NCBI GenBank assembly: GCA_017990865.1 | Contig: JAGNNB010000141.1 | Coordinates: forward strand, 1 to 7,558 | Source: Lysobacteraceae bacterium | GTDB lineage: Bacteria > Pseudomonadota > Gammaproteobacteria > Xanthomonadales > Xanthomonadaceae | Length of the DNA: 7,558 bases | Direction: 5' to 3' | In this document: positions 1 to 5,619 of the stretch, piece by piece | Position numbering within the stretch: position 1 is the first letter of the stretch | Layout: each line of letters starts with the position of its first letter | Position numbers and translations under genes: made by a program | The notes under the pieces: model-generated | Databases searched by the model: none | The model's input: only the letters and a program-made list of their open reading frames with translations | Told to the model about the DNA's origin: nothing

Positions 1-1
1 G

Positions 2-29
2 TGTCGCATCTTGCGACAGTCGCGGCGAC
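2..29. promoter_or_regulatory. Upstream activator-binding dyad(s), distal site
   Basis: A perfect 7-bp inverted repeat, TGTCGCA-TCT-TGCGACA, occupies 2-18. A second short palindrome, GTCGC-G-GCGAC, abuts it at 19-29, so four GTCGC half-sites alternate in orientation within 28 bases. The 2-18 dyad recurs as a near copy at 85-101. Both lie upstream of a sigma-54 promoter, at about -175 and -92 from the predicted start site. That is the usual position for enhancer sites of NtrC-family activators. The identity of the activator is inference; its gene is not in the window, though AcoR-like regulators commonly accompany this type of aldehyde dehydrogenase. Confidence 0.6.
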
Positions 30-84
30 GAGTGTTCCCATAAACAACACAGTCGCGCGCGCCGCGCAATGCCCGGATTTTGTG

Positions 85-101
85 CGTCGCAGCATGCGAC
101 A
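85..101. promoter_or_regulatory. Upstream activator-binding dyad, proximal site
   Basis: GTCGCA-GCA-TGCGAC at 86-100 is a perfect 6-bp dyad with the same 3-base spacer as the 2-18 site; the outermost pair (C85/A101) is mismatched. The centres of the two dyads are 83 bp apart, close to eight helical turns, so bound proteins would sit on the same DNA face. Its centre is about 92 bp upstream of the predicted transcription start. Together with the distal copy it is best read as an enhancer site for a sigma-54-dependent activator. Confidence 0.6.
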
Positions 102-157
102 CGCCAAGCGATTGTGTTGTCGGGCTTTTATCGATTCCGCAGCGCAACATCGCGGGA

Positions 158-174
158 TTGGCACCGGGTTTGCA
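158..174 (+). promoter_or_regulatory. Sigma-54 (-24/-12) promoter for the aldehyde dehydrogenase
   Basis: TTGGCACCGGGTTTGCA matches the RpoN consensus YTGGCACG-N4-TTGCW at every fixed position but one (C165 in place of G). The invariant GG (160-161) and GC (172-173) are separated by exactly 10 bases. Transcription would begin near 185, leaving a leader of about 38 bases before the Shine-Dalgarno GGAGAG at 212-217 and the ATG at 223. Sigma-54 promoters need an ATP-hydrolysing activator, and two matching dyads lie upstream. I found no convincing sigma-70 alternative in 1-222. Confidence 0.85.
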
Positions 175-222
175 AAAGAACACAGCACACCCCACCGCAC
201 ATCCCATCGCTGGAGAGACGCC

Positions 223-1746
223 ATGAACGCCCAAGTGAAACCCCCGATGCACGACCCTTCGCGCATTTTCAAAGCGCAGTACGGCAACTACATCGGCGGC
301 CAGTGGCTCGCGCCCAAGAGCGGCGAGTATTTCGAGAACATCACCCCGATCACCGGCAAAGCCTTCACCCGCATTCCGCGCTCGAACAAGGACGACATCG
401 AAGCCGCGCTCGACGCCGCGCATGCCGCGAAAGACGCCTGGGGCAAAAAATCCGCCACCGAACGCGCCAACATCCTCAACAAAATAGCCGATCGCATCGA
501 GCAGAATCTCGAACTGCTGGCCCACGCCGAAACCTGGGACAACGGCAAACCGATCCGCGAGACGCTCAACGCCGACATCCCGTTGATGGCCGATCATTTC
601 CGTTACTTCGCATCGGCCGTGCGAGTGCAAGAGGGCACCGTCGGCGAAATCGATCACGACACCATCGCCTATCACTTCCACGAACCTTTGGGCGTCGTCG
701 GTCAGATCATTCCGTGGAATTTCCCGATGCTGATGGCCGCGTGGAAACTTGCCCCGGCGCTGGCCGCGGGCAACTGCGTGGTGCTGAAGCCGGCCGAACA
801 AACCCCGGCCAGCATCCTGGTGCTGATGGAAATCGTCGGCGATTTGCTGCCGCCGGGCGTCCTCAACGTCGTCAACGGTTTCGGCCTGGAAGCGGGCAAG
901 CCGCTGGCCAGCAGTCCGCGCATCGCCAAGATCGCGTTCACCGGCGAAACCACGACCGGCCGCCTGATCATGCAGTACGCCAGCCAGAATCTGATTCCGG
1001 TGACGTTGGAACTCGGCGGCAAATCGCCGAATATCTTCTTCGCCGACGTGATGGCCGAAGACGACGACTTCCTCGACAAAGCCGTCGAAGGTTTCGTGTT
1101 GTTCGCCTTCAACCAAGGCGAAGTCTGCACGTGCCCGTCGCGCGCGCTGATCCAGGAATCGATCTACGAGAAATTCATGGAGCGCGTGATCGCTCGCGTG
1201 GCCGCGATCGTGCAGGGCGATCCGCTCGATCCGAGCACGATGATCGGTGCGCAGGCCTCCGGCGAACAGTTGGAGAAGATCCTCAGCTACATCGACATCG
1301 GCAAACAGGAAGGCGCGGAAGTATTGATCGGCGGCGAGCGCAACCCGCTGGGCGGCGATTTGGCCGGCGGCTATTACGTCAAGCCGACGGTGTTCAAAGG
1401 CCACAACAAGATGCGGATTTTCCAGGAGGAAATCTTCGGGCCGGTGGTGTCGGTCACGACCTTCAAGGACGAGGCCGAAGCGCTGGAAATCGCCAACGAC
1501 ACGCTGTACGGCCTGGGCGCGGGCGTGTGGAGTCGCGACGCCAGCCGTTTGTATCGCTTCGGCCGCGCGATTCAGGCCGGTCGCGTCTGGACCAACTGCT
1601 ATCACGCCTATCCCGCGCATGCGGCGTTCGGCGGCTACAAGCAGTCGGGTATCGGCCGCGAAACGCATAAGATGATGCTCGACCACTACCAGCAGACGAA
1701 GAATCTGCTGGTGAGCTACTCGCCCAAGGCGCTCGGGTTCTTCTGA
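223..1746 (+). CDS. aldB: NAD(P)-dependent aldehyde dehydrogenase, AldB/ExaC/AcoD type
   Basis: This 507-residue cytosolic enzyme oxidises an aldehyde, probably acetaldehyde or a related short-chain substrate, to the acid. The length fits E. coli AldB (about 512 residues) and the wording is close throughout. Visible landmarks are PWNFP with oxyanion Asn166, cofactor Lys189 in VVLKPAE, the nucleotide-binding turn FTGETTTG near 239-246, general base Glu263 in LELGGKSPN, nucleophile Cys302 in [12 protein letters not shown], and Glu403 in EEIFGPV. The C-terminal [23 protein letters not shown] region is typical of this subfamily. The frame is open upstream to base 1, but the ATG at 223 has GGAGAG five bases before it. 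The sigma-54 promoter and homologue length also exclude the longer start. The enzyme class is secure; the exact substrate is inferred. Confidence 0.95.
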   Translation: MNAQVKPPMHDPSRIFKAQYGNYIGGQWLAPKSGEYFENITPITGKAFTRIPRSNKDDIEAALDAAHAAKDAWGKKSATERANILNKIADRIEQNLELLAHAETWDNGKPIRETLNADIPLMADHFRYFASAVRVQEGTVGEIDHDTIAYHFHEPLGVVGQIIPWNFPMLMAAWKLAPALAAGNCVVLKPAEQTPASILVLMEIVGDLLPPGVLNVVNGFGLEAGKPLASSPRIAKIAFTGETTTGRLIMQYASQNLIPVTLELGGKSPNIFFADVMAEDDDFLDKAVEGFVLFAFNQGEVCTCPSRALIQESIYEKFMERVIARVAAIVQGDPLDPSTMIGAQASGEQLEKILSYIDIGKQEGAEVLIGGERNPLGGDLAGGYYVKPTVFKGHNKMRIFQEEIFGPVVSVTTFKDEAEALEIANDTLYGLGAGVWSRDASRLYRFGRAIQAGRVWTNCYHAYPAHAAFGGYKQSGIGRETHKMMLDHYQQTKNLLVSYSPKALGFF

Positions 1747-1773
1747 CCGCCGCGGTCATCACGCCAATGCCGC

Positions 1774-1803
1774 GTCGCCGCCGGGTTCCGGCTTGGCGGC
1801 GAC
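1774..1803 (+). other. Intercistronic hairpin abutting the DUF779 ribosome binding site
   Basis: GTCGCCGCC (1774-1782) pairs perfectly with GGCGGCGAC (1795-1803), giving a 9-bp GC-rich stem with a 12-base loop. An alternative inner pairing, GCCGG-GTT-CCGGC (1780-1792), competes with it. The stem ends one base before the Shine-Dalgarno GGGAGA (1805-1810) of the DUF779 gene. There is no T-tract, so it is not a classic terminator. It may set the ratio of the two proteins by affecting mRNA decay or ribosome access; this is inference. Confidence 0.5.
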
Positions 1804-1814
1804 CGGGAGATGTC

Positions 1815-2192
1815 ATGTCCGACGTACCGCTGCAAGTGATCGCCACGCTGCCGGCGCTGGCGCTGATCGACAAGCTCCGCGCCCGTCACGGGCCGGTGCT
1901 GTTCCATCAATCCGGCGGCTGCTGCGACGGCTCTTCGCCAATGTGTTTTCCCGAAGGCGAGTTTCTGATCGGCGACAATGATGTACGCATGGGCGAGATC
2001 GGCGGTGCGTCGTTCTATATCAGTCGCCCGCAATTCGAATACTGGAAGCACACGCAGCTCATCATCGACGTGGTGGAAGGCCGCGGCGGCATGTTTTCGC
2101 TCGAGAACGGCGAGGGCGTGCGCTTCCTCGTGCGTTCGCGGCTGTTCGACGATGCGGAATTCGCGGCGCTGGAAGCCGCGGGGCGCGTCTAG
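1815..2192 (+). CDS. DUF779 family protein, aldehyde dehydrogenase partner
   Basis: This 125-residue soluble protein of unknown biochemical function is recognised as DUF779 by its signature HQSGGCCDGSSPMCF, which gives His31, Cys36, Cys37 and Cys44. The closely spaced cysteines suggest metal binding or redox chemistry, but that is inference. There is no signal peptide or membrane segment. The ATG at 1815 is preceded by GGGAGA at 1805-1810, so it is preferred over the open frame extending to 1767. It lies 68 bases after the aldehyde dehydrogenase stop and is probably cotranscribed from the sigma-54 promoter. From family knowledge, DUF779 genes recur beside AldB/ExaC-type dehydrogenases, pointing to an accessory role in aldehyde oxidation. 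Family confidence is high; the role is unproven. Confidence 0.88.
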   Translation: MSDVPLQVIATLPALALIDKLRARHGPVLFHQSGGCCDGSSPMCFPEGEFLIGDNDVRMGEIGGASFYISRPQFEYWKHTQLIIDVVEGRGGMFSLENGEGVRFLVRSRLFDDAEFAALEAAGRV

Positions 2193-2241
2193 CCGTCGGG
2201 TTCGTGACAGCTCGGCGTTCTCCGCGCATCATGTGCGCCGC

Positions 2242-2778
2242 ATGTCCGAGCCCGATCCGACCCCAGCGTCCGCCGAAACCGAGACCTCCGCCGACAAGCC
2301 GCAGGCGTCGGAGCGCGATCTGCATTGGATGCGACACGCGCTGGCGCTGGCCGAACGCGCCGAACGCGAGGACGATGAGATTCCGGTCGGCGCGTTGATC
2401 GTCGACGCCGAGGGGCGCATGGTCGGCGAGGGCTGGAATCGCAACATCGGCGAATACGACCCGAGCGCGCACGCGGAGATCGTGGCGATGCGCGAAGCCG
2501 GTCGTGTGCTTAGCAATCATCGCCTCGTCGGCTGCACCCTGTACGTGACGCTGGAGCCTTGCGCGATGTGCGCGATGGCGACGGTGCATGCGCGCATCGC
2601 GCGCGTGGTGTTCGCCGCGAGCGATCCGAAAACCGGTGCGGCCGGCAGCGTGTTCGATCTGCTCGCCGATCCGCGGCACAACCATCGCGTCGAGGTCATG
2701 GGCGGCGTGTATGCCGATGAAGCCGGCGTCATGCTGACCAATTATTTCCGCCGCAAGCGCGGAAAACCGCCCCTCTGA
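2242..2778 (+). CDS. tadA: tRNA-specific adenosine deaminase TadA
   Basis: TadA deaminates the wobble adenosine A34 of tRNA-Arg(ACG) to inosine in the cytoplasm, allowing one tRNA to read several arginine codons. The 178-residue product carries the full cytidine/deoxycytidylate deaminase zinc site. HAE supplies ligand His77 and proton-shuttle Glu79, and PCAMC supplies ligands Cys107 and Cys110. The sequence follows E. coli TadA from WMRHALALAERA to the C-terminal NYFRRKR. The N-terminus is about 19 residues longer than in E. coli TadA, with a Pro/Glu/Ala-rich tract. The ATG at 2242 lacks a clear Shine-Dalgarno. A GTG at 2233 or the internal ATG at 2329 are alternatives, but the latter would begin inside the conserved core. 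It starts 49 bases after the DUF779 stop, so cotranscription is possible but its own promoter is not excluded. Confidence 0.95.
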   Translation: MSEPDPTPASAETETSADKPQASERDLHWMRHALALAERAEREDDEIPVGALIVDAEGRMVGEGWNRNIGEYDPSAHAEIVAMREAGRVLSNHRLVGCTLYVTLEPCAMCAMATVHARIARVVFAASDPKTGAAGSVFDLLADPRHNHRVEVMGGVYADEAGVMLTNYFRRKRGKPPL

Positions 2779-2788
2779 CGATTCCCGC

Positions 2789-2813
2789 GTAGAGCGGAGC
2801 GCAGCTCCGCTGA
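2789..2813 (+). repeat. REP-type palindrome, copy 1 (GTAG head)
   Basis: A GTAG tetranucleotide (2789-2792) is followed by an 8-bp perfect stem, AGCGGAGC (2793-2800) and GCTCCGCT (2804-2811), with a GCA loop. It lies 10 bases after the tadA stop. The form matches the GTAG-headed REP elements of gammaproteobacteria, such as the SMAG family of Stenotrophomonas, which are mobilised by RAYT transposases. It may also protect the tadA mRNA 3' end. Confidence 0.75.
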
Positions 2814-2832
2814 ACAATTCCGGGACAGCCAT

Positions 2833-2857
2833 GTAGAGCGGAGCGAAGCTCCGCTGA
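2833..2857 (+). repeat. REP-type palindrome, copy 2 (GTAG head)
   Basis: This repeats copy 1 in the same orientation exactly 44 bases later: GTAG (2833-2836), stem AGCGGAGC (2837-2844) and GCTCCGCT (2848-2855), loop GAA. The 25-base unit differs from copy 1 by one base, in the loop. Near-identical stems with unrelated spacer sequence are the pattern expected of a REP pair. Confidence 0.75.
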
Positions 2858-2875
2858 GTGGTCATGGAAAAGCAA

Positions 2876-2898
2876 CAGCGGAGCTTCGCTCTTCGATG
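2876..2898 (-). repeat. Degenerate REP-type element, copy 3, inverted
   Basis: CAGCGGAGCTTCGCTC (2876-2891) is the reverse complement of the 3' part of copy 2 over 16 bases. The second arm has decayed to TTCG and the head reads CATCG on the minus strand rather than GTAG. The orientation is opposite to copies 1 and 2, as in composite REP clusters. It lies 29 bases past the 3' end of the convergent DUF2721 gene, so the cluster fills the convergent intergenic gap. Confidence 0.55.
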
Positions 2899-2927
2899 GA
2901 GAGACGAAATTTGCGACGCGCGGCGGA

Positions 2928-3386
2928 TCAACTGCGGCGTCGCGCCAATTCTTGATCCAGTTCTTCGTCGAAGCTGCGCACCGACAGCCCGACTTCGCGA
3001 CCCATCGCGACACTGGCGAACAGCAGGCAGATCATGCCGATCACCGCCAGGACGGTGGGAATCGCATCCAGGCGAAACCCGAGCAGCGCATCCGCCGCCA
3101 AGCCTAGACTGGTGCCGACGAAACATCCCAGCGCGGCGTAGAGCATGCGACAGGCGCGCAGCACCAGCGCCGCACGATAACGATGCCGTGCGATTTGCGT
3201 GTCGCGTTCCGCGCGGTCCGGCGCATCCTGCTCCCAGGCGATGATCAACGCGCGCAGGCGGTCCACCACGCGCGCCAGCCGCGCATTGGCCGAGACCAGC
3301 AGCGAGCCGGTGGCGGCCATCAGCAAGGCGGGGGCGAGCATGGCGCCCAGAACGGCGTGGTGATCGAGCTGGCTGGCGAGGGACAT
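2928..3386 (-). CDS. DUF2721 family inner-membrane protein
   Basis: This 152-residue membrane protein of unknown function is recognised as DUF2721. The opening membrane segment (about residues 13-33) ends in the family signature SANARLARVVDRLRAL, followed by a charged cytoplasmic-type stretch (50-72). Two further hydrophobic segments lie at about 78-100 and 108-128, and the tail is acidic/basic (DEELDQELARRR). The gene is transcribed away from orn, with 64 bases between the two start codons, and converges on tadA across the REP cluster. I see no good Shine-Dalgarno before the ATG at 3386, but translation from it gives a full-length family member and no better start is visible. No activity can be assigned. 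Confidence 0.82.
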   Translation of the reverse strand: MSLASQLDHHAVLGAMLAPALLMAATGSLLVSANARLARVVDRLRALIIAWEQDAPDRAERDTQIARHRYRAALVLRACRMLYAALGCFVGTSLGLAADALLGFRLDAIPTVLAVIGMICLLFASVAMGREVGLSVRSFDEELDQELARRRS

Positions 3387-3415
3387 CGACGGAGAGGCGA
3401 GCGGAAGGGCTGCGC

Positions 3416-3421
3416 TATGAT
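3416..3421 (+). promoter_or_regulatory. Possible -10 element for orn
   Basis: TATGAT sits 29 bases before the orn ATG in the 64-base divergent gap. It matches the sigma-70 -10 consensus at five of six positions, but no recognisable -35 box lies 16-18 bases upstream. It would place the start site near 3428 and leave a short leader without an obvious Shine-Dalgarno. Confidence 0.35.
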
Positions 3422-3450
3422 GCAGGCACTTTCACCGTCTTGCGAGTCGT

Positions 3451-4089
3451 ATGGCTTCCAGCGAACACGATGTCCTCCCCTCCGTCGCGGCCGAAGCCGC
3501 CGCGGCGAATGTCCGAGCCGAGGGGCGATCCGAGGGCCGCCTCATCTGGATCGACCTGGAAATGACCGGGCTGAACACCGACCGCGATTCGATCCTGGAA
3601 ATCGCCACCGTCGTGACCGACGCGCAGCTCAACGTGTTGGCCGAAGGTCCGGAATTCGCGATCACGCACGATCTGGCCACGCTCGAAGCGATGGACGACT
3701 GGAATCGCAACCAGCACGGCAAATCGGGTTTGTGGACGCGCGTGCTGGAGCGGGGCGTGTCGATGCGCGAGGCCGAGCAGCGCACCTTGGAGTTCCTGCG
3801 CGCGTGGGTGGGGCCGAAAGCCTCGCCGATGTGCGGCAATTCGATCTGCCAGGACCGCCGTTTTCTGCATCGCTTGATGCCTGACTTGGAAAAATATTTC
3901 CACTATCGCAATCTCGACGTCAGCACCCTGAAGGAACTGGCCAAACGCTGGGCGCCGCAAGTGATGAACGGCTTCGATAAGGAATCGGCGCATACCGCGC
4001 TCAGCGATGTGCGCGATTCGATCGATGAATTGCGTTATTACCGCAGCAAGATCGCGGCTTTTGCGGCACCGGAAGACCCGCACGCTTGA
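3451..4089 (+). CDS. orn: Oligoribonuclease (3'-5' nanoRNase)
   Basis: Orn degrades RNA dinucleotides, the last step of mRNA turnover, and hydrolyses pGpG, the linear product of c-di-GMP breakdown. The DEDDh exonuclease residues are all present: Asp35 and Glu37 in WIDLEMTG, Asp135 in [11 protein letters not shown], His181 in SAHTALSD and Asp186. Every one is offset by exactly 23 from E. coli Orn (12, 14, 112, 158, 163), so the core is collinear without insertions. The product is 212 residues against about 181 in E. coli. The excess is an alanine-rich N-terminal extension of roughly 23 residues plus a short C-terminal tail. The ATG at 3451 is the only plausible start codon before the core, although no strong Shine-Dalgarno precedes it. 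A yciI-like gene follows after 25 bases. Confidence 0.97.
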   Translation: MASSEHDVLPSVAAEAAAANVRAEGRSEGRLIWIDLEMTGLNTDRDSILEIATVVTDAQLNVLAEGPEFAITHDLATLEAMDDWNRNQHGKSGLWTRVLERGVSMREAEQRTLEFLRAWVGPKASPMCGNSICQDRRFLHRLMPDLEKYFHYRNLDVSTLKELAKRWAPQVMNGFDKESAHTALSDVRDSIDELRYYRSKIAAFAAPEDPHA

Positions 4090-4114
4090 AGATGTTCGTC
4101 ATGGGAGAAGTCGT

Positions 4115-4567
4115 ATGAACAACCGTTTTAAATCCCTCGCGCTCGCCTGTGCGCTCCTGCTGCCGCTGGTGTCTCCGCTCGCGCTCGTTCGCGCGGAGGA
4201 GCCCGCATCGACGCCCCCGGCCGAATCGAAACCCGCGCCCTCCGCGGCTCCGGCCTTGCCGCCGGGCATGAAGCAGTACTGGTTCATCATGCTCAAACGT
4301 GGCCCGAAGCGCGATCATCCGGCCGAAGAAGCCAAGCGGCTGCAAGCCGGCCACATGGCCAACATGCAGACCTATGCCGACAAAGGCCAGTTGCAGATCG
4401 CCGGCCCGTTCATGGACGACGGCGAATGGCGCGGCATCTTCATTCTCGACGTGCCCGATCGCGCCGGTGCCGAAGCGATGTGCGCTGACGATCCTGCGGT
4501 GAAGGCGGGGCGTTTGGTGTGCGAGATCCACCCGTGGTTGTCGCAAAAAGGCGCGGCGCTGAAGTGA
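4115..4567 (+). CDS. Exported YciI-like domain protein
   Basis: The first 27 of 150 residues form a Sec signal peptide: basic MNNRFK, then a leucine/alanine core ending LALVRA-EE, with predicted cleavage after Ala27. A Pro/Ala/Ser-rich linker (about 30-50) leads to a YciI-like alpha/beta domain (about 52-145). That domain contains KQYWFIMLKRGP, the His80 segment AGHMANM, and AGPFMDDGEWRGIFILD followed by an ADDPAVKAG turn. YciI domains are small ferredoxin-like folds, often dimeric, with a putative His/Asp site and no agreed reaction. Most are cytoplasmic, so a periplasmic form is somewhat unusual. The start is supported by GGGAGAAG at 4103-4110. It lies 25 bases after orn and 43 before the EcsC gene, probably in one transcript. 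Family call is good; function unknown. Confidence 0.82.
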   Translation: MNNRFKSLALACALLLPLVSPLALVRAEEPASTPPAESKPAPSAAPALPPGMKQYWFIMLKRGPKRDHPAEEAKRLQAGHMANMQTYADKGQLQIAGPFMDDGEWRGIFILDVPDRAGAEAMCADDPAVKAGRLVCEIHPWLSQKGAALK

Positions 4568-4610
4568 ACGTCTGCGCTCCGAACCGGCCGCTTCGACAGG
4601 ACATGGCGGC

Positions 4611-5480
4611 ATGAGCGATCCGGAGGTCGTCGCACTGTCGCCTGCCGAGATGGACGACTTGCGTCGCGCCGTGACGTTGCTGGAATCGCCGTCGCTCGCC
4701 ATGCGTATCGCGAGTCTGGTGGGTTCGCCGGTCGAAAGTTTGATCAAGCGATTGCCGCGCGCGGTCTCCTCGCGCCTTCACGGCGCGGTGGAGTCGGCCT
4801 TGACCAAGGCCGCCGAAGCGGCGCTCTGGTCGATGGACAATGCGCCGGGCAAGCCCGCGTCCACACGTCTGCACAAACTGGCCGCCGCCGGGACCGGCGC
4901 GGTCGGCGGCGCGTTCGGATTCGGCGGGCTCTTCGTCGAATTGCCGATCGCGACCACGATGATGATGCGCTCGGTCGCCGATGTGGCGCGCAGCGAAGGG
5001 TTCGATCTGCGCGACTTCGCCACCAAACAGGCCTGTTTGGAAGTGTTCGCGTTCGGCGGCAATACGGCTGCGGACGATGCCGGCGACGTCGGTTATTACG
5101 CAGTGCGCGGCTTCACCGCCGATGCGATGCGTCACTTGTCGAAGGAGTTGGCGCAGATCGCGGCCAAGAACGGTGGCGCGATGGCGCCCGGCGTGACCTC
5201 GAAACAAGCGGCCAAGTGGCTGGCGGCGGCGATCGAAAAAATCGCCGCGCGCTTCGGTGTGGTGGTCTCCGAGAAATTCGCCGCGCAAGCGGTGCCGGTG
5301 ATCGGCGCGGTGACGGGCGCGGCATTGAACACGATGTTCGTCGACTACTACCAGGATGTCGCGCGCGGGCATTTCATCGTCAAGCGACTGGAAGCGAAAT
5401 ACGGCGTAGCGCGCATCGAAGCGCTGTATCGTCAACAACTCGTCGCCGGCAAGAAAGCGTTGCCCGCGCCCTCGCCGTAA
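4611..5480 (+). CDS. EcsC family protein
   Basis: This 289-residue product is recognised as EcsC family by a glycine-rich hydrophobic segment, about residues 91-118 (GAVGGAFGFGGLFVELPIAT), leading into MMMRSVADVARSEGFDL. A second hydrophobic segment lies at about 216-245 (VPVIGAVTGAALN), followed by DYYQDVARGHF. The family is named after the third gene of the Bacillus ecs ABC-transporter locus, but most proteobacterial members stand alone and have no established biochemical role. Membrane association is likely from the two segments; there is no signal peptide. The ATG at 4611 has a weak AGGA at 4597-4600. No ABC transporter genes are adjacent, so a transport role is not supported by context. 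A structured intergenic element starts at the base after its stop codon. Confidence 0.85.
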   Translation: MSDPEVVALSPAEMDDLRRAVTLLESPSLAMRIASLVGSPVESLIKRLPRAVSSRLHGAVESALTKAAEAALWSMDNAPGKPASTRLHKLAAAGTGAVGGAFGFGGLFVELPIATTMMMRSVADVARSEGFDLRDFATKQACLEVFAFGGNTAADDAGDVGYYAVRGFTADAMRHLSKELAQIAAKNGGAMAPGVTSKQAAKWLAAAIEKIAARFGVVVSEKFAAQAVPVIGAVTGAALNTMFVDYYQDVARGHFIVKRLEAKYGVARIEALYRQQLVAGKKALPAPSP

Positions 5481-5573
5481 GGCGGAACCCGCGAAGCGGA
5501 TGATCCGCTTCACTGTCGAAAGCGCGCCATCGAGCGAGCAAACGATGGCGAAATCGCCTTCGGCGGTTCCGCC
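5481..5573. other. Nested inverted-repeat element between convergent genes
   Basis: A 9-bp outer inverted repeat, GGCGGAACC (5481-5489) and GGTTCCGCC (5565-5573), encloses two perfect hairpins. One is GAAGCGGA-TGA-TCCGCTTC (5493-5511). The other is CGCCATCG (5525-5532) with CGATGGCG (5543-5550) and a 10-base loop. GGCG-AAAT-CGCC (5547-5558) and CGCC-TTC-GGCG (5555-5565) are competing short stems. The whole 93-base region could fold as a three-way junction. It begins immediately after the ecsC stop and lies 3' of both convergent genes. It may terminate both transcripts, or be a small palindromic repeat inserted there; I see no flanking target duplication. Confidence 0.5.
5493..5511 (+). terminator. 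Hairpin after ecsC, candidate transcription terminator
   Basis: An 8-bp perfect stem with a TGA loop starts 13 bases after the ecsC stop codon. There is no T-run downstream (ACTGTCGAAAG follows), so intrinsic termination would be weak. It may instead act as a 3' end stabiliser. It forms part of the larger nested structure at 5481-5573. Confidence 0.4.
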
Positions 5574-5619
5574 CTACGAATCGACCCGCCTTCTACCGTT
5601 TCGCGCGATCGACCGCAGC

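Noticed and set aside
102..157. Possible IHF site between the enhancer dyads and the sigma-54 promoter
   Set aside because: The closest string, TATCGATTCCG, departs from WATCAA-N4-TTR at several fixed positions, so it cannot be called by eye even though IHF bending is common at such promoters.
1..222. In-frame upstream extension of the aldehyde dehydrogenase, adding 74 residues from a GTG at base 1
   Set aside because: The stretch contains the sigma-54 promoter and dyads, does not resemble the family N-terminus, and the ATG at 223 has a good Shine-Dalgarno and gives the expected length.
69..1670. Long open frame (533 codons) in frame 3 overlapping the aldehyde dehydrogenase
   Set aside because: The product is Arg/His-rich low-complexity sequence with no recognisable domain. 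It is a shadow of the dehydrogenase's GC-rich codon bias.
2789..2898. REP cluster considered as a CRISPR array
   Set aside because: There are only two near-identical units plus one inverted decayed unit, each a short palindrome with a 19-20 base spacer and no cas genes.
2062..3126. Minus-strand frame of 354 codons crossing tadA, the REP cluster and DUF2721
   Set aside because: It runs antisense through tadA and out of frame through DUF2721, is Arg-rich, and reads the REP palindromes as protein. No family features are visible.
4133..4150. Cys12 of the YciI-like protein as a lipoprotein lipobox
   Set aside because: The residue at -3 is alanine and the hydrophobic stretch before Cys12 is too short. 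A standard signal-peptidase-I site after VRA at residue 27 fits better.
4001..4747. Minus-strand frame of 248 codons antisense to the orn 3' end, yciI-like gene and ecsC 5' end
   Set aside because: It mirrors well-supported genes, has no ribosome site, and its composition is typical of antisense frames in high-GC DNA.
4440..5513. Minus-strand frame of 357 codons antisense to ecsC
   Set aside because: The product is Arg/Gly/His-rich with no domain, and it lies fully opposite the EcsC gene with its recognisable family motifs.
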